Of a stretch of DNA of 64,000 bases, positions 56,401-64,000 are shown in pieces. Each line of letters begins with the position of its first letter. The first letter of the stretch is position 1. The DNA comes from Streptococcus sp. VT 162 (GTDB taxonomy: Bacteria; Bacillota; Bacilli; Lactobacillales; Streptococcaceae). The position numbers and the translations under genes are program-made. The notes beneath the pieces were generated by a model. It made no database searches and was not told the origin of the DNA. It saw only the letters and a list, made by a program, of their open reading frames with translations. The DNA is taken from positions 1,426,001 to 1,490,000 of the forward strand of contig CP007628.2 of NCBI GenBank assembly GCA_000688775.2, written 5' to 3'.

Positions 56401-56940
56401 CTATTCCTTCTCCAAAAAAGTAAAATTATTTATTCTAACTAGTCCTTTTATAGTCCCAGTTTCTTTAACATCTTTTTTCTTACTATAAATAATAAAGACA
56501 TTGCCGTTTTTATCAGTGACTCTGTAATAACGATATGAGAGCAACCATATCAAATTAAAATAGTATGACCTCTCCATAAGAATCCACCATATTAGAAAAA
56601 TGAGGACTATTACTACAATCTGATATAAGAATGTTAATTCACCTAAACCCAGCATAATTACAAAAAGGCCTAAGTAAGTTGGAATGATTTCATTTTCTAC
56701 TGGTTGTATACTTTCAACTTGAGCAGTATCATTTGCTTCTTTAAATCTTTTCAAATACTGTAAGACTCCAAAAGAAAAAGAAAGCATCAGGAAAATCAAC
56801 ACTCCTATTTTTAGAAAACTACATACATAAGAATCCTGTGAGGGAAAAATATCTATAGTAAATAGATACAAGACTAAACCTGGCGAAAAAGAACAAATTG
56901 ATAAACAAAACGACAAACATAATCTTCTAATTTTTTTCAT
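56401..56940 (-). CDS. Four-TM protein, candidate KwaA-like Kiwa sensor
   Basis: 179 aa. Predicted helices at about 7-30 (containing SICSFSPGLVLYLF), 42-63, 87-101 and 103-121, then a ~55-residue cytoplasmic tail with beta strands (YYRVTDKNGNVFIIYSKKK). KwaA of Kiwa is a four-TM protein of this size whose first helix carries a similar S-F-x-P element. No good RBS is visible 10 bp after the hsdS stop, so it may depend on coupled translation. AT-rich compared with hsdM. Confidence 0.5.
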   Translation of the reverse strand: MKKIRRLCLSFCLSICSFSPGLVLYLFTIDIFPSQDSYVCSFLKIGVLIFLMLSFSFGVLQYLKRFKEANDTAQVESIQPVENEIIPTYLGLFVIMLGLGELTFLYQIVVIVLIFLIWWILMERSYYFNLIWLLSYRYYRVTDKNGNVFIIYSKKKDVKETGTIKGLVRINNFTFLEKE

Positions 56941-56949
56941 AACAAAATT

Positions 56950-58887
56950 CTATATAAACATATCCCGCAAGAGTTTCTTTTTCAAAGTCTCAAGCTGAGA
57001 AATTTTTTCTTGATGAGAATTGATGAGGTTATCAAGGTTAGAGAAATAGGAGCCGATAGCACGTTGTTCCTCCATAGAAGGATAGTGTAAGACAACTTTT
57101 TCTAAATCGTTATTTCTTAAGTGTACGACTGACTTCCCTTGTGCTCTTTTAATCAATTCTTTCTGTTGACTTCCATTTGAAATAGTTAAAGCTAAGAAAA
57201 TAGAGTCCACTTTATTTTCATCTGGATAGATTATATTTAAATCACCACCCAAAATAATTCCTGATTTCTCAACAACTGATGCTCTTGAAATATCTTCTGC
57301 AGTTTCACCAGATGCTGGAACTATAACTTCTCCACCTTTACTAATCACAGTATTTACTTTTACTGATGTGACAAAAGTGTTAACTTTAGAAATTATAGTT
57401 TGATAATTAGTATAAAGTCGACCATATAGAATTATCTCTTTGCCCGAATTAACCAAATCATTTTTGGTATAACCATTCCCTTTAGAAAAACTAGCTAATT
57501 CTTTTAAAGTTTGAACTTCCCACTCACCTTCAAATCCATCCAAGCGAATCTCAGGTACCGTATGTCCAGTCTTCGGAAACATCTTTGAGAGCATGGTCGC
57601 CTTGAGAGATTGGTAGTTGGCGAGATTGTCCTTGTAGCTAGACAGAAGGTCATCGAGGGTGTGGAAGAGGGAGCCGATGGCGGATTGTTCGTCTTGACTT
57701 GGTAAATAAATTTCAGCTGATTTTATATCACTTGAATTAATGCTCTCAAAAGTTGAACCTGTAGAAAATTTTGCCCAATAATTTGTTTGCTTCATCCTTG
57801 ACAATAATTGAAATATAAACTCATTTCCTCTTATTGCCGCTACCCCACGTCCGATAACAACATTATAATCTGTCTTACCTATATCTCCAACAGGTGCTCG
57901 AACACTTAATATAAAATCACCTTTTTCAGCTAACTTTGTAATCTGTGTTGTCCAGACTCTTGGGACAACCCTACCATTCTGCATATCTGCATTACCTTGT
58001 ACTAATATATAATCATTTGGATTATCAGTATAGTTTTTACTATCGGGTGATTGCCCCATAATTATTTCGACAGTTTTTCCAAGGCTTTGGCGAATCCATT
58101 CATCATTAAAGCTACTATTTCTATATTTAGGAACTTTTTTGGAATAAGATTCTCTTAATGATTTGAGTTCTTCTTCATAACCAAACAATGAAATTTCTTT
58201 ACTATCATTCCCTTCAATATTAGAGCAAGAGTTGCATGTTTGTTCTCGGTAAACAACTTGCAGAAAATTCTCTTTACTAGATAAAGCATAATCTAGCAAA
58301 TTACTCTTGTATAAGTAAACATAAATAGAGCATGCTTCAGCTTGACAATTTTTTGATTTATTTGGATTAAATTCTATATCAGTAAATGTATCATAATTTA
58401 TAATTTGATTAGCCAAGAATTGGTTTTTGTGAAGAGAGTTAATATAAAGCCAATTATAAAAAAATGTTTGAGGTTTTAGTGGAAATATTTGACCAAAAGA
58501 TTCAAAAGAAACTAATTCATCAACTTGGTGAAGTTTACCAATATACTTTTTTAATTCTTTTGACGTCATTTGATCTATCAAGTGCAGTTGAGAGCCACCT
58601 CGCCTAAATTTCTTACTCCCTTGAAAAATCTGTTCAACAGAAAACTCTTTTCCAGATTTTAAAATTACATTTAAGTTAAATGCACTAGCTTGTCTACCTA
58701 TTTCGTCAAGAGATTTACTAGATACTTCTAGTATCTTTCTACCTGGAAAATTCCTAATAATACTATTATGCAAGGATTGAATTGACTTTTGTTTTTGAGA
58801 CAAAGAAAATCCTGTGAAAAACTCAAAATCAATCATGTGCTTTTTATACCCAAAAGCATCTCCATAAAATACTGGTCTATAAGCCAT
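56950..58887 (-). CDS. hsdS: NADAR-antitoxin-like domain fused to type I specificity subunit HsdS
   Basis: 645 aa, about 240 longer than a usual HsdS. Residues 250-645 are a complete HsdS: TRD1 from KVPKYRNSSFNDEW, conserved helix LDDLLSSYKDNLANYQSLKATMLSKMF, TRD2 from GFEGEWEVQTLKE, and final helix LDNLINSHQEKISQLETLKK. Residues 1-215 resemble the DarT1-associated NADAR antitoxin (DUF6977-type): RPVFYGDAFG, FEFFTGFSLSQKQKSI, SSKS, SAFNL (68-72), SVEQIFQGSKKF (83-94), TDIEFNP (169-175), NCQAEACSIYVYL. A Cys pair (C218, C221) and a short charged linker join them. No in-frame ATG with an RBS occurs near the junction. The RBS AGGGAG is inside the last codons of the DarT-like gene, whose stop is 2 nt away. 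Confidence 0.85.
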   Translation of the reverse strand: MAYRPVFYGDAFGYKKHMIDFEFFTGFSLSQKQKSIQSLHNSIIRNFPGRKILEVSSKSLDEIGRQASAFNLNVILKSGKEFSVEQIFQGSKKFRRGGSQLHLIDQMTSKELKKYIGKLHQVDELVSFESFGQIFPLKPQTFFYNWLYINSLHKNQFLANQIINYDTFTDIEFNPNKSKNCQAEACSIYVYLYKSNLLDYALSSKENFLQVVYREQTCNSCSNIEGNDSKEISLFGYEEELKSLRESYSKKVPKYRNSSFNDEWIRQSLGKTVEIIMGQSPDSKNYTDNPNDYILVQGNADMQNGRVVPRVWTTQITKLAEKGDFILSVRAPVGDIGKTDYNVVIGRGVAAIRGNEFIFQLLSRMKQTNYWAKFSTGSTFESINSSDIKSAEIYLPSQDEQSAIGSLFHTLDDLLSSYKDNLANYQSLKATMLSKMFPKTGHTVPEIRLDGFEGEWEVQTLKELASFSKGNGYTKNDLVNSGKEIILYGRLYTNYQTIISKVNTFVTSVKVNTVISKGGEVIVPASGETAEDISRASVVEKSGIILGGDLNIIYPDENKVDSIFLALTISNGSQQKELIKRAQGKSVVHLRNNDLEKVVLHYPSMEEQRAIGSYFSNLDNLINSHQEKISQLETLKKKLLRDMFI

Positions 58888-58889
58888 CT

Positions 58890-59549
58890 TTACTCCCTAT
58901 AATCATTTAAATTTACTGGAAAGTCGAATGGAACTCTTCCACTATTTAACCATCTAAGTGTCTTGTAACTATCAAATAAATCTGTTGATTGTCTTAACTC
59001 AATATTTGCTTGATTTACTAATTTAAAGATATCATCGTCAAAAAAATTTTCATGAAAAATAATAGCTTCAATTTGGCTAACTGGAATGCACTCTTTTATC
59101 AATACTTCTGCCTGTAAATTAGAAGGGATACTAGAAATCCATTTAGAATTCCTATCCCATCCATCATTCAGAAATATAGATTCATAAGCTTCAACTCCAT
59201 CACTCACATATTTACCACATTCCTTAGCTGCATTGACAGGGCAAAACAGGCTTGTATCGTCAATAATATAAGGATTAATTTTAAAGATAATCCAGTCTTC
59301 AATATTCGTTCCGGTTTTCTGTACCATGTTATTCAAACAATATGTATTAGGTAATTCTACAGATGTACATACGTACTCTGTATAACCATCAGCTCTATCT
59401 TTATCATTCCATTTACTATAAGGAATATTTCTTGATGACAAAATACCATTTTTTAGTATATTACTTAAATTTGAAACATGTGTGAAATGACAAAGCCTAT
59501 GGATTTGTCTAGATTTAGTAATTAAATCATATGGATTGTTATAAGGCAT
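58890..59549 (-). CDS. DarT-like ADP-ribosyltransferase toxin (DUF4433 family)
   Basis: 219 aa. N-terminus RLCHFTHVSNLSNILKNGIL (18-36) and LQAEVLIKECIPVSQIEAIIF (145-165) match the DUF4433/DarT fold; Glu148 occupies the place of the catalytic Glu of DarT. DarT enzymes attach ADP-ribose to single-stranded DNA bases and arrest replication. Partners are DarG or, for DarT1, NADAR-domain proteins that remove the mark. A NADAR-like domain is encoded next, on the front of HsdS. RBS GGAGG, own promoter and ~230-nt leader. More AT-rich than hsdM or hsdR, consistent with acquisition. Confidence 0.75.
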   Translation of the reverse strand: MPYNNPYDLITKSRQIHRLCHFTHVSNLSNILKNGILSSRNIPYSKWNDKDRADGYTEYVCTSVELPNTYCLNNMVQKTGTNIEDWIIFKINPYIIDDTSLFCPVNAAKECGKYVSDGVEAYESIFLNDGWDRNSKWISSIPSNLQAEVLIKECIPVSQIEAIIFHENFFDDDIFKLVNQANIELRQSTDLFDSYKTLRWLNSGRVPFDFPVNLNDYRE

Positions 59550-59591
59550 TTTTTATCCTCCACTTTATAAATTATTTTAGTATAAAATCAC

Positions 59592-59690
59592 TTATTTCTC
59601 AAAATATTCTAGAAATTTATCTCCAAATATTTCTTTAAAACCATTCAACAATTCCTGCATATATTTCTTATTTCTCAGTCTCCCATAAAA
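59592..59690 (-). pseudogene. Short coding remnant in the leader of the DarT-like gene
   Basis: A 32-codon frame reading FYGRLRNKKYMQELLNGFKE and on to ...LEYFEK-stop, opened by a TAG and without an RBS for its only Met. The composition looks protein-like, suggesting the 3' end of a lost gene. Alternatively the 22-codon part from the Met is a leader peptide. Undecided. Confidence 0.35.
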
Positions 59691-59786
59691 CTAAGTCTTA
59701 CATCAAATAAAATAATAGTCTTTTCATATTGTTTACAAAGATATTTTAATTAATCCTTGGTAGAGATATATTTTTGTTCTACTAAA

Positions 59787-59795
59787 ATTATACCA
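59787..59795 (-). promoter_or_regulatory. Extended -10 promoter for darT / hsdS / hsdM run
   Basis: TGGTATAAT on the minus strand, directly behind the terminator of the DUF6261 gene; no consensus -35. It would give a 230-nt leader before the DarT-like start codon. Confidence 0.55.
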
Positions 59796-59804
59796 TGAAT
59801 CCAC

Positions 59805-59848
59805 CAAAAAACGCCTTTAGATAATAATATATCTAAAGACGTTTATTT
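59805..59848. terminator. Terminator of the DUF6261-like gene
   Basis: Minus strand AAACGTCTTTAGATA-tatta-TTATCTAAAGGCGTTTTTTG, separating this gene from the darT-hsdS-hsdM run. Confidence 0.88.
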
Positions 59849-59849
59849 T

Positions 59850-60611
59850 TTATCCTGCCACTTGTGTCGCTTCTTCTGTTTTCACTTTCTTCTCCTTCTT
59901 ATTGAAACCAGTCAATCGTCGCTTACTATCTCGGATTGTATTCAGGTCTTTAAGGAGTTTAGTCAGGTGTTCTTTTTCTGGATAGGCTTCTGCACTGGCT
60001 GCGGTATAGCGCATAAAGAGATCGTAGATACTGGTTAGTTCGGTACGGACTTGTCTGGTCTTGCCGACTTCCTTGGCAGACTTATGCGCACGCGCCTGAC
60101 TTTCCACCTTATCATAGTCTTCCTGCGCACTGATCACCGCCTGTAGCATAGGTGTCAGTCCTAGGCTGGTCACTGCCGTGTGGTAGGGTTCTTCACTGAG
60201 GGTTTTGAGCAAACTCTTGATTTCTGCCGTTTCCACATCATTGCTGTGCTTGGTGATATCCTTGTACTTGGCAAAGACTGGTTTCAAGATCTCATGAGCT
60301 TCTTTGAGTTTGGTCTCCTTGATCTTAGCAAATCCTCGATGAAGAGTAAAGAGACCGACTAGGGCGCTGTCACGATTGCGATCGACTTCGGTCAGGTTCG
60401 TCGCCTCTTTCTTTTCTACGATAGCGAGTTGGCCTTGGAAGTCTGCTAGCTTGCTCTTGAAGGAATCAAGGTGCTTACTATACATAGTCTCGTCCTTATG
60501 AGCCTTAGCAAAAACTTCTAGTACTTGACCCGTGTCTACCATGAGACTTTCAAACTCACGGTTGGTAAAGTTGGTATAGCTTAGCGGACGGATATTGAAT
60601 ATTTTTGTCAT
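59850..60611 (-). CDS. DUF6261-like helical protein
   Basis: 253 aa from the ATG at 60611 (AAAGGTT upstream); the frame is open 16 codons further without an RBS. Mostly alpha-helical, Lys/Glu-rich, with ITxxNIRPLSYTNF-like start and a Lys-rich end (KKEKKVKTEEATQ). Such proteins resemble DUF6261, often annotated as hypothetical near type I R-M genes in streptococci. The function is unknown; a structural or DNA-mimic role would be a guess. Confidence 0.7.
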   Translation of the reverse strand: MTKIFNIRPLSYTNFTNREFESLMVDTGQVLEVFAKAHKDETMYSKHLDSFKSKLADFQGQLAIVEKKEATNLTEVDRNRDSALVGLFTLHRGFAKIKETKLKEAHEILKPVFAKYKDITKHSNDVETAEIKSLLKTLSEEPYHTAVTSLGLTPMLQAVISAQEDYDKVESQARAHKSAKEVGKTRQVRTELTSIYDLFMRYTAASAEAYPEKEHLTKLLKDLNTIRDSKRRLTGFNKKEKKVKTEEATQVAG

Positions 60612-60636
60612 GATGATAACCTTTCTATTTAACGAA

Positions 60637-60852
60637 TCATTTCGTTTTTTCTTTATCAAATAAAGACTGGATTAGTTCTGGAAGATAGACCTGTTTTTGA
60701 TCTGTTTTTACAATGCTTCCTTGTCTAGGAGGTTGAATCAAAGGTCTATCCTTTCTTACATAGACTTGAAGCAATACACAGACCAAAAATAGGAGTCCCC
60801 ATAGAGGAAGGGCCGATAGAAAACTCTCCTCATTTTCTTTATCTTTCTTCAT
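60637..60852 (-). CDS. Small single-TM protein
   Basis: 71 aa. Acidic/basic N-terminus (MKKDKENEES), one transmembrane helix (about 12-31) and a 40-residue basic tail. AAAGGAG RBS at proper spacing. It is 25 bp upstream of the DUF6261-like start, so the two form a short operon within the R-M locus. No function recognised. Confidence 0.65.
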   Translation of the reverse strand: MKKDKENEESFLSALPLWGLLFLVCVLLQVYVRKDRPLIQPPRQGSIVKTDQKQVYLPELIQSLFDKEKTK

Positions 60853-61000
60853 CAGATTTCTCCTTTAAGTTGATAAGACAATTCTAACAAATAGCAAAGA
60901 ACTTATGACACTCATCCGCTCAACTGTCTACTTTATCATCCCAACAGCACTTTTTTGGGCTATTTTTTACTTTTATAGAATAAATCCGTCATTTCAAAAA
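60853..61000. other. Intergenic stretch between the hsdR terminator and the small TM gene
   Basis: It must hold the promoter of the small operon. No convincing -35/-10 pair and no gene seen. Confidence 0.35.
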
Positions 61001-61048
61001 CAAAAATCCCTATCTGACTGGAAATACACTCCGTCTGTCAGATAGAGA
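61000..61048 (-). terminator. hsdR terminator, downstream of the repeat array
   Basis: Minus strand CTATCTGAC / GTCAGATAG stem followed by GGATTTTTGTTTTTG. It lies 210 bp after the hsdR stop, so the palindrome array is transcribed in the hsdR 3' untranslated region. Confidence 0.75.
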
Positions 61049-61074
61049 CTCTTACTATTTTCAGATTTTAACTT

Positions 61075-61255
61075 TTCTAGCCTTAGAATACATCTAAACT
61101 TTAGGAAAGACGACTATTCGAAAGTTCGAAGACCCCAAAACTTTCTCAGATAGACTATTCGAAGCTTAGAATACTCATAAATTTATGTATTTCTTATCAT
61201 TCTAAGTTTAGAATGCATATAAACCTTAGGAAGTCTATGTCTTCGAAACTTAGAA
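61075..61255. repeat. Array of five 14-bp palindromes with 41-42 bp period
   Basis: Palindromes of consensus TTC[T/G]AA-NN-TT[A/C]GAA start at 61075 (one mismatch, TTCTAG), 61117, 61158, 61200 and 61242. The intervening 27-28 bp are also related, most clearly those after the first and fourth copies (TAC/TGCAT-TAAACTTTAGGA-like). The whole is therefore a decayed tandem array of ~42-bp units. The last palindrome ends 3 bp from the hsdR stop codon. Confidence 0.85.
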
Positions 61256-61258
61256 GGA

Positions 61259-64000
61259 CTATCTCCCCACCCTCAACGGCTCAATCACTTCTTCGACAAG
61301 TTGCTTATAGGCTTCCTTGATTTGTTTTTTATAGAGGAGAGGATTGAGGGCGTCTGCCACTTCTATCTTATAGTCCTGATAACGCTGGCTCTTGGTCAGC
61401 TGGCTCTCTCCTAGTTGTTTTTTGGCTCCCTTGCGGTAGTGTTCGACATAGTAACGGAGTTCATCCTCTCCGACATACCAACGCTTGCTAAAGACTTGGA
61501 TGTGTTGCTGGATAACCGCCTCGATCATCTGATCCAAGATATTTGCGATAGACTGACCACGATAGCTTTCTGGATTTGCTTGGACTTCTCTCCACAGTTC
61601 AGTGATAATCTGGGCAAGATTGGGGTTAGTCTTCTCCAGACTTTGGATATAGGTATCCACCGCTTCTCTATCTTGAGCGCTTAGGTTCTTTTCTTGACTC
61701 TGACCTTGCTCGATCAGACTTTGGATTAAGGTTAGGATATAGGCATAGTTGATCTCATCCACTTGGATAGACTCTAGTTCATAGTGGATATCAAGGGGTT
61801 CCCCATCCTCATCACCATCATCTCTTCGGCTTTTTAATTCTGCAAGGATATTTTGATAAAAGCCTAGATAGTTTTCCAATTCTTCTGCGCTTAGTCCTGT
61901 CTGGGCGTAAATTTCTTCCTCATCATACTCTTTATACACTCGGATAGAGGCTAGATATTTATCAAAGACTTGATAGGCCTTGGCGAGCTTTCTCAACTCA
62001 GGTGTAGAAATTTGCTCGATTTGAAGCCCTTCCTCCGGATCATCTGTGATGAGATTTTGGAAATCACTGCAACTCCGCAAAAAGTTTCTCTTTTCCTCTT
62101 CCCAGCTAGGCGCTAGAACCTCATTTTCTCCACCATTTGAGTAGAGCTTGAGGGCATTGTCCACCGCTTCCTTAAAAGCTAGAGGCTTTTGGAAGGTGAT
62201 GATATGACCATAGGTCTTACTAGAATCAAAAATACGGTTGGTTCGACTAAAGGCCTGAATCAGATCCTGTGGTTGCATGGGCTTTCTGTCAATAAAGAGG
62301 GTCGATAGACAAGGCGCATCAAATCCTGTTAAGAGACGATTGACCACGATAACCAAGTCCAACTGCTCATTGCGATAGAGGTATTTATCCTGTTTCCTAG
62401 CTAGACGGTTATTGACATCGGTGTTAAAGCCACGAAGATCCGCCATGGTAAAGTGAGTATCAAACTCTTGGTTGTAGTCCTCTAAGACCTGCTTCATGTG
62501 GTCTTGGTTGGCTCTTGACTCTTCTTCATTTTCCGTAACGGAGTAGGTGATGGTCGCCTTTGGAAAGTCTGGAAGGACCTGCTTGACCCTCTCAGATACC
62601 TTGACACGTGTCTGACCAGCCTTGACTCGTTTGAGCAAGTCATAGTAGGCTTGGGCTTGAGGGATGGATTTGACGGTTAGGATGGCATTGTAGGTCTTAC
62701 CTACTCCCTTTTGGAAGCCTAGCTGTTGGCGGGATTTATTGATAATGGCATCCAAGACTTCCAGCATGTGCTCCTCATTCTCATAGACGCTATCAGGTAT
62801 TTCATTTTCAGACTGGTCTGTGATGAGGGTATTGCGATAGTCTACCTTAAAGCCTAAGACAGCTCCGTCATGGATGGCTTCCTTGACTGTATACTCATGG
62901 AGACGGTCTCCATACTGTTGCTGGGTGGTTTGGGCGAGGTCGCCGACCTGCTGGCGTTTATTTTCCTTAAAGATAGGCGTTCCTGTAAATCCATACCAGA
63001 GGGACTGAGGGAAAAAGGCTTTAATGTCTTTTTGTGTTTGTGGTGTCACTGCACGGTGGCATTCATCCACGACAAAGACCACTCGGAGACCCTTGATTTT
63101 ATCCGCATCTCTTTGGTAAAGACCTTGGTCAAACTTGCGCATCATGGTGGTGATTTTCTGGATGGTGGTTACCACCACACGCTTATCATTGCTTCCTAAG
63201 CGCTTGACCAAATCATGGGTATTATCCGTCTCATCAATATCAATGACATCATTGGTCGCATAAGAGAGAAAAGATGAAGTGGTCTGTTGGTCCAAGTCCC
63301 TGCGGTCAACGACAAAAATCGTCTTTTGGATGGAAGGAATCTGAAGGAGATTCCTCGCTACCTTATAAGAAGTCAGAGTCTTTCCTGAACCTGTCGTATG
63401 CCAAACATAGCCTGATGCTTGCTGACGAGATGCTTCCTGCACTGCTTCAATAGCATGAATCTGGTAGGGGCGCAAGAGGATGAGAGCTTTCTTGCTATCA
63501 TCAATGACAGAATACTGCATGACCATCTGGTGAGCACGAGGGATAGAAAGGACTTCGTGGGCAAAGCTAGTCAGGTTTGTCACAGGATGATTGTCCTTAT
63601 CCACCCACTTGGTTAGAAATTGCTTGTTGAGTTTATTTTCACGAGCTGCAGCGATATAACGAGTATCGACCTTGTTAGTCACAACAAACATCTGCAAGCT
63701 AGAGTAGATACCACGGAACTTGCCTTCGCGGTCATATTTTTTAATTTGGTGAAAAGCATCGATAAATGCTGCTTGGGAACTCTTAAGTTCGATTTGAATC
63801 ATGGGTAAACCGTTGATGAGAAGAGTAACATCCAGTCTACGGTCTTGGTCCATAGGATTTACTTTTTCTCGTTGGACTTGATTGACAACTTCATAGCTAG
63901 ACTTACCAGCAGCGATATTATCTCGCCAGATGACGGATAATCGGATGGTTCCTAGGCTGGCATCCTCTCTCTGAACTTCAACCTTGGCAATGCCGTTTTC
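61259..64000 (-). CDS. hsdR: Type I restriction endonuclease subunit HsdR (5' end outside window)
   Basis: The frame is open from the right window edge to the stop at 61259 (913 codons visible). The internal Met at 63853 is not the start, since 49 upstream codons read as HsdR ([20 protein letters not shown]...). PD-(D/E)XK nuclease segment [20 protein letters not shown], with Asp and ELK as metal site. Then the SF2 translocase: Walker [13 protein letters not shown]-type VVDECHR, GFTGTP, and QAFSRTNR. The C-terminal helical domain binds the methylase. It is terminated separately from hsdS/hsdM, which is unusual but leaves all three subunits present. Confidence 0.95.
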   Translation of the reverse strand, partial: ENGIAKVEVQREDASLGTIRLSVIWRDNIAAGKSSYEVVNQVQREKVNPMDQDRRLDVTLLINGLPMIQIELKSSQAAFIDAFHQIKKYDREGKFRGIYSSLQMFVVTNKVDTRYIAAARENKLNKQFLTKWVDKDNHPVTNLTSFAHEVLSIPRAHQMVMQYSVIDDSKKALILLRPYQIHAIEAVQEASRQQASGYVWHTTGSGKTLTSYKVARNLLQIPSIQKTIFVVDRRDLDQQTTSSFLSYATNDVIDIDETDNTHDLVKRLGSNDKRVVVTTIQKITTMMRKFDQGLYQRDADKIKGLRVVFVVDECHRAVTPQTQKDIKAFFPQSLWYGFTGTPIFKENKRQQVGDLAQTTQQQYGDRLHEYTVKEAIHDGAVLGFKVDYRNTLITDQSENEIPDSVYENEEHMLEVLDAIINKSRQQLGFQKGVGKTYNAILTVKSIPQAQAYYDLLKRVKAGQTRVKVSERVKQVLPDFPKATITYSVTENEEESRANQDHMKQVLEDYNQEFDTHFTMADLRGFNTDVNNRLARKQDKYLYRNEQLDLVIVVNRLLTGFDAPCLSTLFIDRKPMQPQDLIQAFSRTNRIFDSSKTYGHIITFQKPLAFKEAVDNALKLYSNGGENEVLAPSWEEEKRNFLRSCSDFQNLITDDPEEGLQIEQISTPELRKLAKAYQVFDKYLASIRVYKEYDEEEIYAQTGLSAEELENYLGFYQNILAELKSRRDDGDEDGEPLDIHYELESIQVDEINYAYILTLIQSLIEQGQSQEKNLSAQDREAVDTYIQSLEKTNPNLAQIITELWREVQANPESYRGQSIANILDQMIEAVIQQHIQVFSKRWYVGEDELRYYVEHYRKGAKKQLGESQLTKSQRYQDYKIEVADALNPLLYKKQIKEAYKQLVEEVIEPLRVGR

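Noticed and set aside
61075..61255. CRISPR array
   Set aside because: Regular spacing invites this reading, but the repeats are only 14 bp and imperfect, the spacers resemble one another, and no cas genes are near.
63850..63853. Methionine at 63853 as the start of hsdR
   Set aside because: The frame continues upstream to the window edge with HsdR-like sequence and no RBS at this Met.

Overview
The window looks like a chromosomal segment of a mitis-group Streptococcus (S. mitis / S. oralis / S. pneumoniae relatives). Supporting evidence: moderately low G+C; BOX repeats at 2783-2916 and 18648-18727; and near-pneumococcal versions of EstA, RNase J2, RecJ, psaBCA-tpx, PepO, Rel, ThrS, MsmK, MetE/MetF and an SpNOX-type oxidase. 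From memory of pneumococcal gene order, several syntenic blocks are present but joined differently, so I would not call it S. pneumoniae itself. No rRNA or tRNA gene was seen.

Layout. 1-7.4 kb (minus strand): a membrane-protein fragment, esterase estA, RNase J2, a secreted LysM-CHAP hydrolase, a two-TM protein wedged into the 3' end of recJ, and recJ. 7.5-11.4 kb (plus): a GlnQHMP-type amino-acid ABC transporter and a nucleotidyltransferase-fold protein. 11.7-15.3 kb (minus): a YdcF-like membrane protein, an Rrf2 regulator, a membrane protein and a metallophosphoesterase. 15.4-18.8 kb (plus): two small membrane proteins and thrS, with a T-box leader placed before the second small gene. 18.8-20.4 kb: a two-component system. 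20.7-23.4 kb: a TetR regulator with paired operators, a membrane-tethered flavin-reductase-like protein and a DUF2974 hydrolase. 23.4-27.6 kb: a CshA-like LPXTG surface protein whose wall anchor is out of frame. 28.1-36.5 kb: SpNOX-like oxidase, MBL hydrolase, pepO, then the manganese locus psaBCA-tpx-psaR behind a PsaR-type operator. 36.5-43.3 kb (minus): dtd, rel, msmK, a PucR-type regulator, mrnC and cysS. 43.2-51.5 kb (minus): RibD-like reductase, nucleoside phosphorylase, an OmdA-like small protein, cysE, pnp, metF and metE, with a MET-box palindrome upstream of metE. 51.8-53.0 kb: an orphan HigA-like antitoxin with a stump of its toxin, and a pair of DNA-repair-like genes.

53.1-64 kb is the accessory core: a type I restriction-modification locus (hsdR cut by the window end, hsdS, hsdM) that has absorbed other defence-like genes. 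A DarT-like ADP-ribosyltransferase gene lies immediately upstream of hsdS, and the hsdS reading frame begins with a ~240-residue domain resembling the NADAR antitoxin partner of DarT1. The antitoxin thus appears fused to the specificity subunit of the R-M enzyme. Between hsdS and hsdM lie a four-TM protein plus a DUF4868-like protein (a Kiwa KwaA/KwaB-like pair) and a RecB-like PD-(D/E)XK protein. Immediately beyond the hsdR stop codon is an array of five 14-bp palindromes with a strict 41-42 bp period. The DarT / NADAR-HsdS fusion and this array are the best candidates in the window for something undescribed.

Family assignments come from reading the translations; no database search was run.
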